From: Chelydra serpentina
Taxonomy: Eukaryota; Chordata; Testudines; Chelydridae
DNA: 64,000 bases
Reading direction: 5' to 3'
NCBI GenBank assembly: GCA_037349315.1
Contig: JBAIAC010000054.1
Span: 4,216,001 to 4,280,000 of the forward strand
The notes under the pieces were generated by a model that made no database searches, was not told the origin of the DNA, and was given only the letters and a program-made list of their open reading frames with translations. A program made the position numbers and the translations under genes. Of the stretch, positions 10,490-22,502 are shown piece after piece (position 1 is the stretch's first letter; every line of letters starts with the position of its first letter).

Positions 10490-10645
10490 CTCTGTGCTTT
10501 TTCCACATGCTCCTCTCACTCGGTGGAATGACCTCTCTAGTCCAGTTTTCCAACTCACCAGTCTTTCCTCATTCAGATCCTTCCTCAAAACCCACCTCTC
10601 CCATGATGCCACAAGACATGAGCTCACGATGATGAAGCCAGACAA
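10490..10645 (+). mobile_element. L2-like LINE C-terminal remnant
   Basis: The plus-strand translation contains TRWNDLSSPVFQL and LSSFRSFLKTHLSHDATRH. This resembles the C-terminal end of L2-clade reverse transcriptases, where a WN-L motif is followed by SF+--LKTHL. Only about 50 residues are visible. Confidence 0.45.
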
Positions 10646-10719
10646 ACACCATTACTTGCTGGCAGTCCACATTTCTCACTTGCACCAAAGCCATAAAAAT
10701 AAGGGAACGGCTGGCTAAG

Positions 10720-13700
10720 ATGCATTCACTCCCTTGTCTGTTTCACGCCTCCATCCGCTTACAACAGAGGTGAACAAATAATTGATTTGTCAGTTTGTTG
10801 GCTGAACTGAAAAACTGGGGAAAAATAGTTTTGGGTTGAGAAAAATGTTTAGGGTCAAAGAAAATGTTTTGTTCAACCCAAATAAAATGTTGGGTTTTTT
10901 GGTTATGCTTTGTTTAGTTTTCAGGTTTTTTACCGTTTTTTTTTTAGATAAATCGTGTTACATTTCAAAATTCCATGTGGTTTCAAAATGAAAGGTCAAA
11001 ACGTTCCATTTAGAAAACTTCAAAACAAAACCTTCCAACGTTTTCAGTATTGTTGCCCCTTTTGATCAGAGTGGCTAGTTAAAGTTTGGGTGTTCTAGTG
11101 GGGAGCAGAAACTGCTGAAATTGTGTTTATTTACAATGTACAAAATCCAGTGTCTCCAAACACAGAAGAAATCAAACTGCAAGAAACAATCTCTTTTGCT
11201 CACAGCACCCCGAGCACTCTTTTTCGCAGGCACCCCATCCCAAAAACCTCTCCCCAAGTTTCTTCCAGGGTCAGCCCCTTGCTTTGAGATGCTCCTGAGA
11301 ATGTCTCCTTCTTTTTTATCTGGTCTCATTTTCTTTGTGTTCCGCCTCTCCACCCCCATCCCTCCCACCAACCCAAAGCAACACTCAGCCAAAGCTTCTG
11401 GGAGAATTCACACATCCTTTTGTCTTAGATGGGGACTTACAGTTCTGCTATCTGAAGGGTGACGTCACCCCTACCCATTTCAATTTCACAACAAGGGTTC
11501 ACCCAGCGAACAATAATATTTTTTCCAGCCAAAACTCTTTGCCAAATTCGACCCAAATTTGCAAATAGGTCCAGTCAACCCAAAACTGCATTTTTGGGGA
11601 ATAAATTGTTAATCAAACAATGTAACCCAGCTCTCACTTACACCCAAAGGCAGGAAATCACCAGGAAGGACCACTCTCCACAGGCAAGTGTGCTCCAACC
11701 CTTTGGGGGACAACAGGTGGGCAATGCCCAAATAACACTGGCTCTAAGGAAAGATTATTCAATAAAGAGTGCCAGGAGGAGCGGCAGCAAGAATCCATGC
11801 AGAAATGGAGCTGAAGGGGTGGCACTGGAACAAGCCAAAAGCCTACTCTAGTGCAGTCCCCTGTGTGGACACTCTTAATTGGTTTAAGATGAAAGTGCCA
11901 TATGGGGTTTGGCACCACTTTAATTAAATCAGTGTATATGCACAACTGTAGCTAAACCAGTGCAACTTTTTCTTGTAGACCTGGCTCTACTAATGCAACT
12001 GGCCTTCTCAGTCCTGGCCTTCTCAGTCCTGGCCTTCCCATTCCTATTGAACCAAATGCTAATAGCCATAAGTCCAAGTTCTCAGCCCACCATGCCCCAA
12101 TGCACTGAGCTCTGTTGGAAATATGGCACTCAGCCCTTAACCTCAGTGTCACAAGGACGGTATTATTCACTTGTCCCTGTCTGCTGCTCACTGTTTGCTA
12201 TTCATTCATTATTGCCTTATTTAGAACTTTCAGTCATCCAAGCAGAAGCAGAAACCTTGTGATTCAGCTGATCAATCCCGACCCACAAATCGCTGTCAGT
12301 GGAACTGAACAGTCTGCAAACAGCCAGGAATTGAAAATCCTTCCTCCAAACTCCTCAATGAATCCTTTTAAACAACCAAGCTATGCCCAGGCAGCAGACA
12401 AATCACAAACCTGCACTGGGGACTGGGCTCAGAATGAATTCTTCGAGAGCTCTCTAATTACAAATCACAGCAGGGCTGGCGCAGGCACTGATCGGCCAGG
12501 AGATCTGTGGGGCTCCAGGCAGCTCCTTGAATGGAGCTTCCAGAGCAGAGCTTAGCCGCTGAGTCTCTGGGAGGATGTTTGAGATACTACAAACATTAAT
12601 CCCTGTTCCCAGGTGTCTCTGTTGATAAGAGGCCCATGTACAGAGCTGCTCAGAGCCCAGCCCCGTCTAGCATCTCTCCCAGCCTGTTTCCCAAGGCATT
12701 CACGGACCAGGCAGAGGAGACTCAGTTGTCTTGTCCTGTTGAGCAGTGCTCTCGGGTTACAAACATGATCAGCATTAGCCTCTTTGAGGGAGTCTCCATA
12801 GCTGCACTATGATGCTTTCTGCATTCGCACCAACACCGTGCCTCCCTCCATGCCTACATCCCTAGTACTCTTCCAGCACCAGAGACAGTGCCAAATGCCA
12901 TTTGCAGCCATCTGCATCTGCCAAAAGAGCTCCAGAAGGTCAAACACCTGCTTTCTTTATCAAGTTTACCCGCCAGAAACCATCTCCGGCCTTAGAATGC
13001 TCAGGTATCAATTTCAGTGCCTTGGTAATGCCTGGATTCGGTGGGTGGTGGAGATTCTGTCTGGCTGCCCTGCAAAAGGCCTGAATCTTGACATGACTAT
13101 ATGCTGATAGTCTTTAAATGCAGACAGTCCATTCTAACTTAACGGCCAGGGCACAATTTAAAATAAACTGGCCACTTGAAAAGGCAATTCCTTTGTCCCT
13201 GGCCAGTGTGTGCTCAGCCGCCATTTTGGAAGGGCAACGAAGAGGTGGAGGAGGGCAAAAGGGGGAGGAGCCCATGAAGAGAGTAAAAAGAAAATGGAAG
13301 TGTGCATTAAAACATGTGCTGAACTCCCTTCCCCTTCCTCGCTGGGCTCTGTGTCTGGGCATGGTGTAGCTGAGTCTCAAGCTGCTCCTGGCTGTCCACG
13401 GCTGTGCATCCTCTTCATCCCCCTCCTCTTCACTGGCCACTCCCACTTTGTCACAAGATTTTTGAGGGGTTATTTAGTTACCTGGGTACACACAATGTAG
13501 ATGTGTGCTATTACATTATAACAGGGACAGGTAAGTGAAAACAATGCAAATAACATCCCACTAGTTTTCATGAAGCTTAACCATCTACATACACACTTAT
13601 ACATTACTCACTTTGATCTATACTAACGCACAAGTGAATTGGCCTGTGGCCCTGACCTGACCTGGTCTGCCAGCGTCACAATCATTACCATCGTTGTCAT

Positions 13701-14350
13701 CACGAATGTATCAACTCTTTGGCCGCTCGGTGGAGTTTGTAATACCATATTCCTAAATGTACCCACTTCGTGGTCATTATAAAATCTGCCACCTGCCCGG
13801 TGGAGTTTATAATGGTCAGAATTCCAGAAAAAGCAGGTTCCCAACCCTTCTGGATCTGACAGTGTCTTTGCAGAATGTGCCATGAGCTAGAAACAACTAC
13901 TGGACTTCTAAACTACTCTGAGCACTGTTTATTTCTCAGGAGAGTCTGTAATCCTAGAAGTAACCAGTTCAGAACCATTACACACTTTCTGAGATTGTAC
14001 TGTGAACATGTAAGTGGCTGGATCTTGACCATTATAAACTTGTGGGTCTCTATGCTGTTTTACAAGAGCTGCCAGAACAGAAATAGCTGGCTTGTAACCA
14101 TACATTCTGCTGGCTTCTTGGCAGACTTTTTAATAGCTTCCAGCCTTGAAATATGTTTACTCCCCTTGCTAGAGATGACTGCATTATGAACTACAGCCAA
14201 TTTATTCAACTGGGGGTTGGGCAAAACCTCATCGAAGCTGGTGACATGCCAGCTGCCCTTCATTCAGGAGATATATAAGAAGCAAGTAAATTCCTTTTTG
14301 GACTGAGATAGCTGAAGCAATAGGAGCCACTGCCCAAAACACAGGACACA
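10720..14350. other. No gene recognised; AT-rich and unassigned sequence
   Basis: No recognisable gene. About 10760-11060 is AT-rich with repeated 'caaaatg' and 'ttttcaggtttttt' blocks and may be an old repeat. A 17-bp unit 'ggccttctcagtcctgg' is repeated about three times at 12001-12040. Open frames on both strands are short and resemble nothing I know. Confidence 0.45.
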
Positions 14351-14359
14351 TGCAAGGCT

Positions 14360-14710
14360 GGGCAGAAGCTGAGTGGGCAGAGCAGTTCCTTTGCGGGCTG
14401 AATGGAAACACAGGGGCTGGATTTTGTTTTCATGGAGGTGAGTATCTGGGAGCAGAAGCAGACAGCAAGAGGAGCACTGAGAGAAAGCCAAGAGGGGGAG
14501 CTTTTTTGACCAGAGTCCCGGCTGGAAAGGGGCTTGGAGCTATGAGCAAAGAACCCGCCCCCTGTTGTTTGAGTCCCAGCTGTGCGCAGGGTAACAGCAC
14601 TTTGTGGACATTTCTGTAAATAAACAGGATTTCATCAAAGAAATTCCTTCGTCTGTCATCAACTTCTCCTTACGGAAACAACCCGCGAGGCCCCAAATAT
14701 TGGCTAACTG
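14360..14710 (+). mobile_element. Possible 3' part of an LTR
   Basis: An AATAAA in 'gtaaataaacaggattt' (about 14618) follows a run typical of a retroelement R region, and the sequence changes character near 14700. I see no paired end or target-site duplication. A host poly(A) site is an alternative reading. Confidence 0.25.
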
Positions 14711-15448
14711 CCCGGGTCAGAAGGGATAACACAATGTACGGCAGCCATTTTTCTCTTTGGGGATCCTTTCTGAACACACTTTGTTCTCGATAATTGTGTT
14801 TGTTATTCAAAATTGCTTGGCACACACTTTACACAAGCTGAACACAAACTCACTTCATCCTCTGGGTTCCTCAAGAACTTGTCACCATGGGTAGCCACGA
14901 TTTGTTATTGCCACTCTGTGATTGGTCACCTTAGTCACGTGGCATTGTTTCCGTTTCCTGACCGGGTACATGTGATTGTCATAGAGTCTGAGGGCATGAT
15001 CAGCTGGCTGGGCCTTTGATTCCCTCAGGGAGTTGGTGGGAAGAGTGTGCAGTTAGGAGCAGCTAGTCTGGAAGGATTAGAGAATTTTAAAGACATTTTC
15101 AATCTTTCCCTTGCCTGAGACATCACTGCAAGGAGAATCAAGCTATTGTAATATTATATGCAGAGACAGATTTAAAGTTAATTTCTCTCATCACGTTCCT
15201 AAAATGTTCCTGCATGCGGGACGCATATTCTGGTCCCAGCTGCAAAGAATGGGGCGAATCTTTCTCTGTCTCATTTAATTGAGTCTGTGATGTGGTTCTG
15301 GCCAAGAGCTCTCCACAGATCTAGCCCCAGACTGGAATCACATGCCCTTGATCACCCTGCGTACCTGTGTTAAGGGCTGATCCATGTCCCATTGATGTCA
15401 ATGTAAAGACTCAGACACACAGACTTCAGTGGGAGCTGAATTGGGCCA

Positions 15449-16274
15449 TGTGACAGGGCGTACCTGGCCCTTCCAGGCTCCCTGCTGGAGGTCCTGCAAC
15501 CCTACTACACCCCGACCCAGGAAGGAGCAGCGGAGGTGGGTCCTCCAGACCTACCTAGAAAAGCTGCACAGAAGCAGCCAATCAGAGTGCAGCAGGCTCA
15601 GATAAAAGGAGCTACATGGGCTGAGCAGGACAGTTCCTGGCGGGGTGCAGAGGTGTGAGGATGGGGGGCTCCACTCGGGCCAGAGGAACTTGACGGGCTG
15701 ATTTACTGGCCCTGGGAATGAGAGGACCTGAGAACTGTAACCCTACAGTAAGGGGTGGAAGGAAAGGGCTAAGTGGGGAAAGGCCCAGGAAATAGCAGCA
15801 GCAAACTGGAGGCTGCTGTGTACAGGGTCCCTGGGTTGGGACCTGGAGTATAGTAGATAGGTCCAGGTTCCCCCACCAGCCACTGGGGAAGTGGCCTACC
15901 CCCAAGAAGGGGACAAAGCTTGTTGAGAAGCCCGAGGGTTAAAGGGCCCAGAGGCAGGGCTGAAGACCCTGGTGAGGGCAGACAGCGTGTGGGACTTCTT
16001 GCTACCCGGGAAGGGTTAATCCATTTGACTGTGTGACTTGGCCGGAGGGCTGAGCCACTGAAGACTTGCCTAGTGAGGTCGGCAACCTACTGGGGGGGAT
16101 AACGATTGCGGTACTACTCCCAGCCACTAGGAGGTACTCAAGAGGTGAGTGCCCCATCACTGGCCCACAGTCCTAGGGCTCATAGTGCTGGGGTGATGTT
16201 CTGGGTCCTATACCATATAAAAATACTTCATTTGTAATAAAAGTAGATTTAGGGCCTCCTCCAAAGCTGTCACA
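15449..16274 (+). mobile_element. Solo LTR with TGTGACAG...CTGTCACA ends
   Basis: The stretch begins 'tgtgacagggcgtacc' and ends 'aaagctgtcaca', giving perfect 8-bp inverted termini of the TG...CA type. A TATA-like 'gataaaagg' lies at about 15600. An AATAAA in 'gtaataaaagtag' lies near 16228, about 45 bp before the end. No internal retroelement sequence adjoins either side, so I read it as a solo LTR of about 826 bp. The ends resemble those of the Gmr1-like LTRs later in the window, but the body differs. I see no matching 5-bp flanks. Confidence 0.6.
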
Positions 16275-16619
16275 GTGGGAGAGACACCACTGACTTCCAT
16301 AGGCAATGGACTGGACCCTCCAATTCTCCATCACCAGCGATGGCCACAAAGAGATTAGTAACTGTGACATTGGGGTTTGTGCACGACCCTATTCTGTGCC
16401 CCTTAGTGGCCTGCAAAGAGACTGGGGAGCAGTTCAATACGTCTGTGCTGCTGTCATGCTAATTAACATTGCTTGGTTTGTAAATGCCTTTCCTGGTCAG
16501 CTGCACGCTGTGAACTGGAATGGCAGCCGTGTAGGGACACATACAGGCCTAGTGCAGGCGTGAGAGACAGTGCTAACATGAGCACCTCCCAGCCTGCTCC
16601 TGCTGCTAGCGGCAGCCAC

Positions 16620-16965
16620 GCATGGGTGGCGGGTATCAAAGGCGGGTATCCCCAACCCAGGCCGTGGCCCCACCCACGCTCTGCCCTGAGGCCCCTCCCT
16701 AACTCCCACTCTTCCCTGAAGCCGGGGGCTCAGCTGCAGCTGGCAGCCTGGAGCTCGGGGCTTGGGCCAGAGGCGGCTCGGGCCGGCCGGCGGCCTGTTG
16801 TTTAGGCCGTTGCTCAAGCCAGGGCTCTTCCAGCCACGAAGAGGGTGGAGGGCTTAGAGCTCCGACCACGAGGCGGTGGCAGGCTCGGGCCTCTGGCAGG
16901 GGTGGGGCCTGGGGCAGAAGGGGCTAGCCTCCTCGAAGTGGGAGGGGGTCACCTGCCACCCATGC
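16620..16965. mobile_element. TIR element with GCATGGGTGGC ends
   Basis: The left 'gcatgggtggcgggt' and right 'acctgccacccatgc' are inverted copies with one mismatch in 15. The interior is GC-rich with no coding capacity. A truncated relative lies at 9740-9985. No target-site duplication is obvious. Confidence 0.55.
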
Positions 16966-18006
16966 AACCACAGCAACCTGCTGTGTCCGAATATCGGTCT
17001 GGTCTGCACGCTCTGACTGGGCAAAGCAAGAAGCCAGGGCCCGGGGCCCGGAGATGGTGCAGGCTGGTGTCCACCCACAGGCTGATGCAGCTGCAGTCAG
17101 TGTATCTGAAGTGAATGAGCCAAGACAGCCTGTTTCTTCATCAGCAAGACAAGTGTTAATGGTGCCAGTTACACCTGAGGAAGCAGGAGCAGGAGAGAGG
17201 GGCACGAGGGTCACTGCAGGGAAGCCCAAGACATGGAGGAGGCGAACAAAGAGGCACTCTACGCGTGATGATCCTCAGCAGATGCTCCCTGCAGAGAACC
17301 TGCCAGCCACTTAGTCCCATGGAAAGCACATGCTGCCTTTATTCTGCAGGCTAGTTGATTTCAGATAGCCAGTTTGTGGGGGCCTCAGAGTAGGAGCTAG
17401 GGATCTAGTCTTGGTATTTGGGAGTCGGCATGGAGCAGGCAGACCGGACCAGAGCCAGCCTTACATTACCAGGCAGCCGGGCAGAAGTCCTCTCCACTGT
17501 TGTCATGCCACTGGATCACACAGCAGCTGTGGTCAGTTGCATTGTTGTGCACATCTCAGAAGCTGGGATAATCATTCATTGTAAAATCTGTACCTGACCC
17601 TTGAGCAGCCAGGCTCAGCTTTCTGGCCAGAATGATTTGAAAGGAGCCTACTGTGGCCTGGGTGAAGTTCAAAGAAGTTTGCCCCAAGGATCCACTCCCC
17701 TCTCGTTTTCCCTCCATGAGGCCTTGTGTGTGCCCGCCCACTGATCACACATGCTCCACAGCATGTCATCTGCGTTCCACAAGTTCTGTTCTATTCTAGT
17801 TCTTATTCCATATCCATCCCCATACATGTGAGAGCCAGGTCCTGTTACAGAATAAGGAGAGCCTCTCACTTACTCCCTGGTGACCCAGTTTCCTGTCTTT
17901 CCGGGAAGAGGTGTTCAAATTTGAGCCATCAAACAATTTATTTATTTTTTCAATTTAGACCCCAAACCTGGGATATAGCATGTGCAAGCTGCAAGACATG
18001 GGCCTA
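16966..18006. other. No gene recognised
   Basis: I see no supported coding sequence or recognised repeat here apart from short simple stretches. Its right edge is the 5' truncation point of a CR1 LINE. Confidence 0.4.
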
Positions 18007-19270
18007 GAACAGTCAGCATGGATTCACCAAGGGCAAGTCATGCCTGACTAACCTAATTGACTTCTATGATGAGATAACTGGCTCTGTGGATGAGGGGAAA
18101 GCAGTGGATGTGCTATTTCTTGACTTTAGCAAAGCTTTTGATACAGTCTCCCACAGTGTTCTTGCCAGCAAGTTAAAGAAGTATGGGCTGGATGAATGGA
18201 CGGTAAGGTGGATAGAAAACTGGCTGGATGGTCGTGCTCAACGGGTAGTGATCAATGGCTCCATGTCTAGTTGGCAGCCGGTATCAAGTGGAGTGCCCCA
18301 AGGGTCGGTGCTGGGGCTGGTTTTGTTCAATATCTTCATCAACGACCTGGAGGATGGTGTGGACTCCACCCTTAGCAAGTTTGCAGATGACACTAAACTG
18401 GGAGGAGTGGTTGATACGCTGGAGGGTAGGGACAGGATACAGAGGGACCTAGACAAATTAGAGGATTGGGCCAAAAGAAATCTGATGAGGTTCAACAAGG
18501 ACAAGTGCAGAGTCCTGCACTTAGGACGGAAGAATCCCATGCACTGCTACAGACTAGGGACCGAATGGCTGGGCAGCAGTTCTGCAGAAAAGGACCTAGG
18601 GGTTACAGTGGACGAAAAGCTGAATATGAGTCAACAGTGTGCCCTTGTTGCCAAGAAGGCTAACGGCATTTTGGGCTGTATAAGTAGGGGCATTTCCAGC
18701 AGATCGAGGGACGTGATTATTCCCCTCTATTCGGCACTGGTGAGGCCTCATTTGGAGTACTGTGTCCAGTTTTGGGCCCCACACTACAAAAAGGATGTGG
18801 ATAAATTGGAAAGAGTCCAACGGAGGGCAACAAAAATGATTAGGGGGCTGGAGCACATGACGTATGAGGAGAGGCTGAGGGAACTGGGATTGTTTAGCCT
18901 GCAGAAGAGAAGAGTGAGGGGGGATTTGATAGCTGCTTTCAACTACCTGAAAGGGGGTTCCAAAGAGGATGGATCTAGACTGTTCTCAGTGGTAGAAGAT
19001 GACAGAACAAGGAGTAATGGTCTCAAGTTGCAGAGGGGGAGGTTTACGTTGGATATTAGGAAAAACGTTTTCACTAGTAGGGTGGTGAAGCACTGGAATG
19101 GGTTACCTAGGGAGGTGGTGGAATCTCCTTCCTTAGAGGTTTTTAAGGTCAGGCTTGACAAAGCCCTGGCTGGGATGATCTAGTTGGGGTTGGTCCTGCT
19201 TTGAGCAGGGGGTTGGACTAGATGACCTCCTGAGGTCCCTTCCAACCCTGAGATTCTATGATTCTATGAT
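18007..19270 (+). mobile_element. CR1 LINE, 5'-truncated, young-looking
   Basis: The element begins within the reverse-transcriptase domain ('gtcagcatggattcacca') and continues through the stop codon at 19183. It then has a short 3' UTR with 'gttggactagatgacctcc' and the octamer-type end 'attctatgattctatgat'. These are hallmarks of CR1. The reading frame is open throughout, so the copy is relatively recent, but most of ORF2 and all of ORF1 are absent. Confidence 0.92.
18086..19183 (+). CDS. CR1 reverse-transcriptase C-terminal fragment (365 aa)
   Basis: This is an open frame for the central and C-terminal part of a CR1 ORF2 reverse transcriptase, the enzyme that copies the LINE RNA at the target site. 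[12 protein letters not shown] lies near residue 12. [20 protein letters not shown] covers about 69-88, with Leu where most CR1 copies have Pro. The catalytic FADD box is at residues 99-102, and [20 protein letters not shown] falls in the C-terminal region. The ATG is simply the first internal methionine after truncation, not a native start, and the endonuclease is missing. It ends directly before a CR1 3' UTR. No promoter is visible, so it is unlikely to be expressed as a functional enzyme. Confidence 0.85.
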   Translation: MDEGKAVDVLFLDFSKAFDTVSHSVLASKLKKYGLDEWTVRWIENWLDGRAQRVVINGSMSSWQPVSSGVPQGSVLGLVLFNIFINDLEDGVDSTLSKFADDTKLGGVVDTLEGRDRIQRDLDKLEDWAKRNLMRFNKDKCRVLHLGRKNPMHCYRLGTEWLGSSSAEKDLGVTVDEKLNMSQQCALVAKKANGILGCISRGISSRSRDVIIPLYSALVRPHLEYCVQFWAPHYKKDVDKLERVQRRATKMIRGLEHMTYEERLRELGLFSLQKRRVRGDLIAAFNYLKGGSKEDGSRLFSVVEDDRTRSNGLKLQRGRFTLDIRKNVFTSRVVKHWNGLPREVVESPSLEVFKVRLDKALAGMI

Positions 19271-19289
19271 CTTCTTTTTGCAGTGTATC

Positions 19290-19660
19290 CAGTCATCACT
19301 GGGACTTAGTGATACATTAAGGGAATCACCACAACAAAAATCAATTGAAAAATATAATATAGAGCTCAGTGGTCATCTAGGGGTGAAAACTGACAGAATC
19401 TGGTGGGATGCTCATAAGGTTCTGTCTGTGGAGGTGCAAAGGATCGTCCTTGTGTCCTGTGCAAAAGAGGAGATACTTGGTACCATGCTGGAGTGGCTAT
19501 GTAGAAGAGGAAGCCAGGTATCTTCATTGTTTGTGGTCTTGCCCCCAGCTGCTTAATATTTGGGATCAGCCCTATAAGATTATACAAGTGAGAGCTAGTT
19601 GACAAGTCACCTAGTCAGGTTGTTAATTTAACCCTTGGCTAAATCTGCATACTGTCCAGG
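19290..19660 (+). mobile_element. L1-like LINE ORF2 C-terminal remnant
   Basis: A plus-strand frame at 19408-19602 contains ARYLHCLWSCPQLLNIWDQ, resembling the -LHCxWxCPxxxxxW segment at the ORF2 C-terminus of L1-clade LINEs. It is short and broken, and directly follows the CR1 tail. Confidence 0.5.
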
Positions 19661-19959
19661 GTAAAGGAAAGTACAAATGAAAGAAACTCCTTCAACCAAC
19701 ACAGGCTTTCACCTCCCTAGGCCACAGCCCTCTCTCTAGGGCCTGTGGGACTGTCTCCGCTCTCTGTATGCAAACATTCTGGGAACCAAACAAGAACGTC
19801 ACGAGGCAAAAGTGAATTTTCTTTACAGGAAACGAGCTGCCGGGGAGATTATTGCCTATTACATTATAGAGCTACACATTATAGCTATGCTAAGCAAATC
19901 TGAACAGTTAACAGATGGCCTGATTATTTGTGATATAACTGATAACCAGAACAATGCAA

Positions 19960-21260
19960 GTGTAACCCTTCTGCCGGTCAGAGTCGGCAGCAACAAGGGC
20001 CGGGTTCCGTATCTAGGGGTTCCATTCCAATAACACAATGCAAAACGGCTCGAGCCCCCACCCAGTGACCTGGGACAAATATATATCACCCCCCCTGGGC
20101 GCCTCTAAGAGGCAGTACTTCCCCTCTCGCAAGCACAGAGTCTGAGTGTAGAAAAACCTTTTAATGACAGAGAGAAACAATGTGGCCTTTTGTTGGGAAA
20201 ACACCACATCTAGGATTTGTAATCCAAACTGTGAGCGACGACCCACCCCAGCAAATTGGCCATGTCCTTTCCCTTTGGTTCTTGAGTCCAGCAACCCCAA
20301 AAATCACCCAAAGTCCCAAAAGTCCAACAACCCAAAAGTCCAGACCCAGAGTTCAAAAGTTCATCTGCAGAGTGTTACACACACCCCAGTCTGGGTATAA
20401 ATGGGGAGGGGAGAGGTAAGGGGCACCTTACGTGGCTCGAAGCTGACTGCCCCATCCCTTCATGGGGCTTCGCTCGGCTCTGCTCTGCTCCGCCAGCCAT
20501 CCCACGAGTCACTCCGCTCAGCCGTCCCGCAAGCCGCTCCGGCTGTCCCGCCAACTGCTCCGCTCCGCCAGCAGCTCTGCTCTGTCAGCCGTCCTGCAAG
20601 CCGCTCCCGCTGTCCTGCCAACTGCTCCACTCCATCAGCAGCTCCGCTCCACCAGCCGCTCAGCAATATATCTTCCGGCTCCCCCCATACTTAACACAGT
20701 GCTCAGTGATTTCAGCTCATAACAATTTCAGCTTTTTAGTGATTTCAGTTTGTAGTTAGGGGAGCCTTTGTGCTCATTCACACACTTAGCCCAGAGCGAT
20801 TCCAACTCAGCAGCCTGTAATTAGACTCCTAAGGAACTCAAAATTAGCTCTGATATTCTAAAGCAGAGAGAGAGAAGGAGCTGCAATTGACATTTAAGAC
20901 CCTCAGAAGAGACCCATCCCACCAGATACAAATACCTGTCCCCAACCTCTCTCAATTCACTGGGTTTTGAAATCCATGTCCCTCGCCTAGCAAGTGCTGC
21001 TTAGCTAATGGTGAGACCCTTCATCATAACAAAAGCCCACTGTCCTTGATTCACATAATCAGGGTAACAACACTTTATTCTTCCTGCCCCAATAACAGAG
21101 AAACTGGGGCTCCCACAGCAGCCAAACTGACCATTTGGACAAGCAGTCCATCATGCTTTGCAGGGTGGGTGTGTCCATGCAAACAAGATTAGCCCCTGAC
21201 ATTCCTGACATCCCTTTCCACAACTCACCACCAGATGTCAGGGTAGAGCTCATCCTGACT
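19960..21260 (-). mobile_element. Possible LTR-derived region with internal tandem repeat
   Basis: This stretch has repeat-like composition. From about 20460 to 20660 two to three units share 'gtcccgccaactgctccgctcc' style sequence, with a period of roughly 75-80 bp. Minus-strand poly(A)-signal-like motifs occur (for example 'cactttattcttcctg', about 21068). Together these suggest minus-oriented LTR pieces, but I cannot define ends and see no retroviral coding sequence. Low confidence. Confidence 0.25.
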
Positions 21261-22430
21261 CTGCTTACACAAGATTATTACAAAAAATAGACCGGATTTA
21301 GGAAAGAACAGTGAATATTTACAGGACTAGTGAAAATTTTACTTCCCAAATGAATGTGTTAACAAACAATGGAAAAACAGAAATGCATCCAATGATAAAG
21401 GCACAAAGACAGACCACGTGCGACAAGCAAACAGTAAAGATCAGACCTGTTCACAATAAATGTGGAGGCAATCACAACACGACACCGAGAGCTCACCCTC
21501 GTGGAAATGACAAACATTTGTATCCGATGGACAAACATCTGGGGCGTGTCCAGATTAATATGGACGATGGTGTTGGCTAAAACTCCAGCCTAGACATTCC
21601 GAGAGGGGTCCTGCCCAGAGCGATGGAGTTAAAGCAGCCATTTTGTAAGTGCCTCACTCTCAGCAAAAACTGCAAAGAAGTGCAAAAGCAGAATAAATTC
21701 CTGAAAATGCAGCTAAAGGACAAAGCTCTGATGATGATGATTGATGTTGATGATGATACAGGAATGTAGAGCCAAATTCTCTTCTGGTGTAACTCTTGAT
21801 CTCAATGGAGTTATGCCAGCAGAGAACTTGGCATGGAGTCCTTTGTCTCTTAATAAATTTACAAAACAAGGGTCTGCAAAGGATTGGTCTTTGACATTAG
21901 AAACATGATTTTCCAGCTTGATGCTGGAGTGGAGTGCAAGGAATCACAGACAAAGAAATCCATGAGCACCTGATCTTAAAATAAAAACTGTTTTGTATGT
22001 CTGGCATAAAATGAGCCTGTACGAGGATAGGTAGCACTCAGGAGAGGTTGAATAGTTGAACGGAAAGCACCAAGTGTGCTTGACCTGCTGTCTGCAAATG
22101 CAGATGATCAAATGGGTGCATCGTTTGTCTGTGGAAAAGGATGCAAATGATACTCTTAAAGAATTCAATGAGGTTTGTTAATGGACTGAAATGCATTAAC
22201 AATACAATACTTCTGTCACGCTGTCTGGTGTGGTTCACGACCGTGAGTGCCTACCTCAGGGCAGACTGTCAAAAGCTGGGCAGACACCCCAAAATGGTGG
22301 TGTGTTCTATAATTAGATTTCACCAACCTAATAACAAATGTGAACTCCTGGATCACTGTAACTGTTTTACCATGGTGTTACAGACAGTCCCTTGGGCTCT
22401 CTGGTCTATCTTGCTAGCCGGGCAAGTTGG
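21261..22430. other. No gene recognised
   Basis: No coding sequence is supported. A short GAT-rich microsatellite lies at about 21729-21757. The region ends at the target site of the hAT element starting at 22439. Confidence 0.4.
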
Positions 22431-22502
22431 ACTTAGTTCAGTGGTCTTCAACCTTTTTACGCACAAAATCGCTTTTTTAATTTAAGCGCAACCCAGGATC
22501 TA

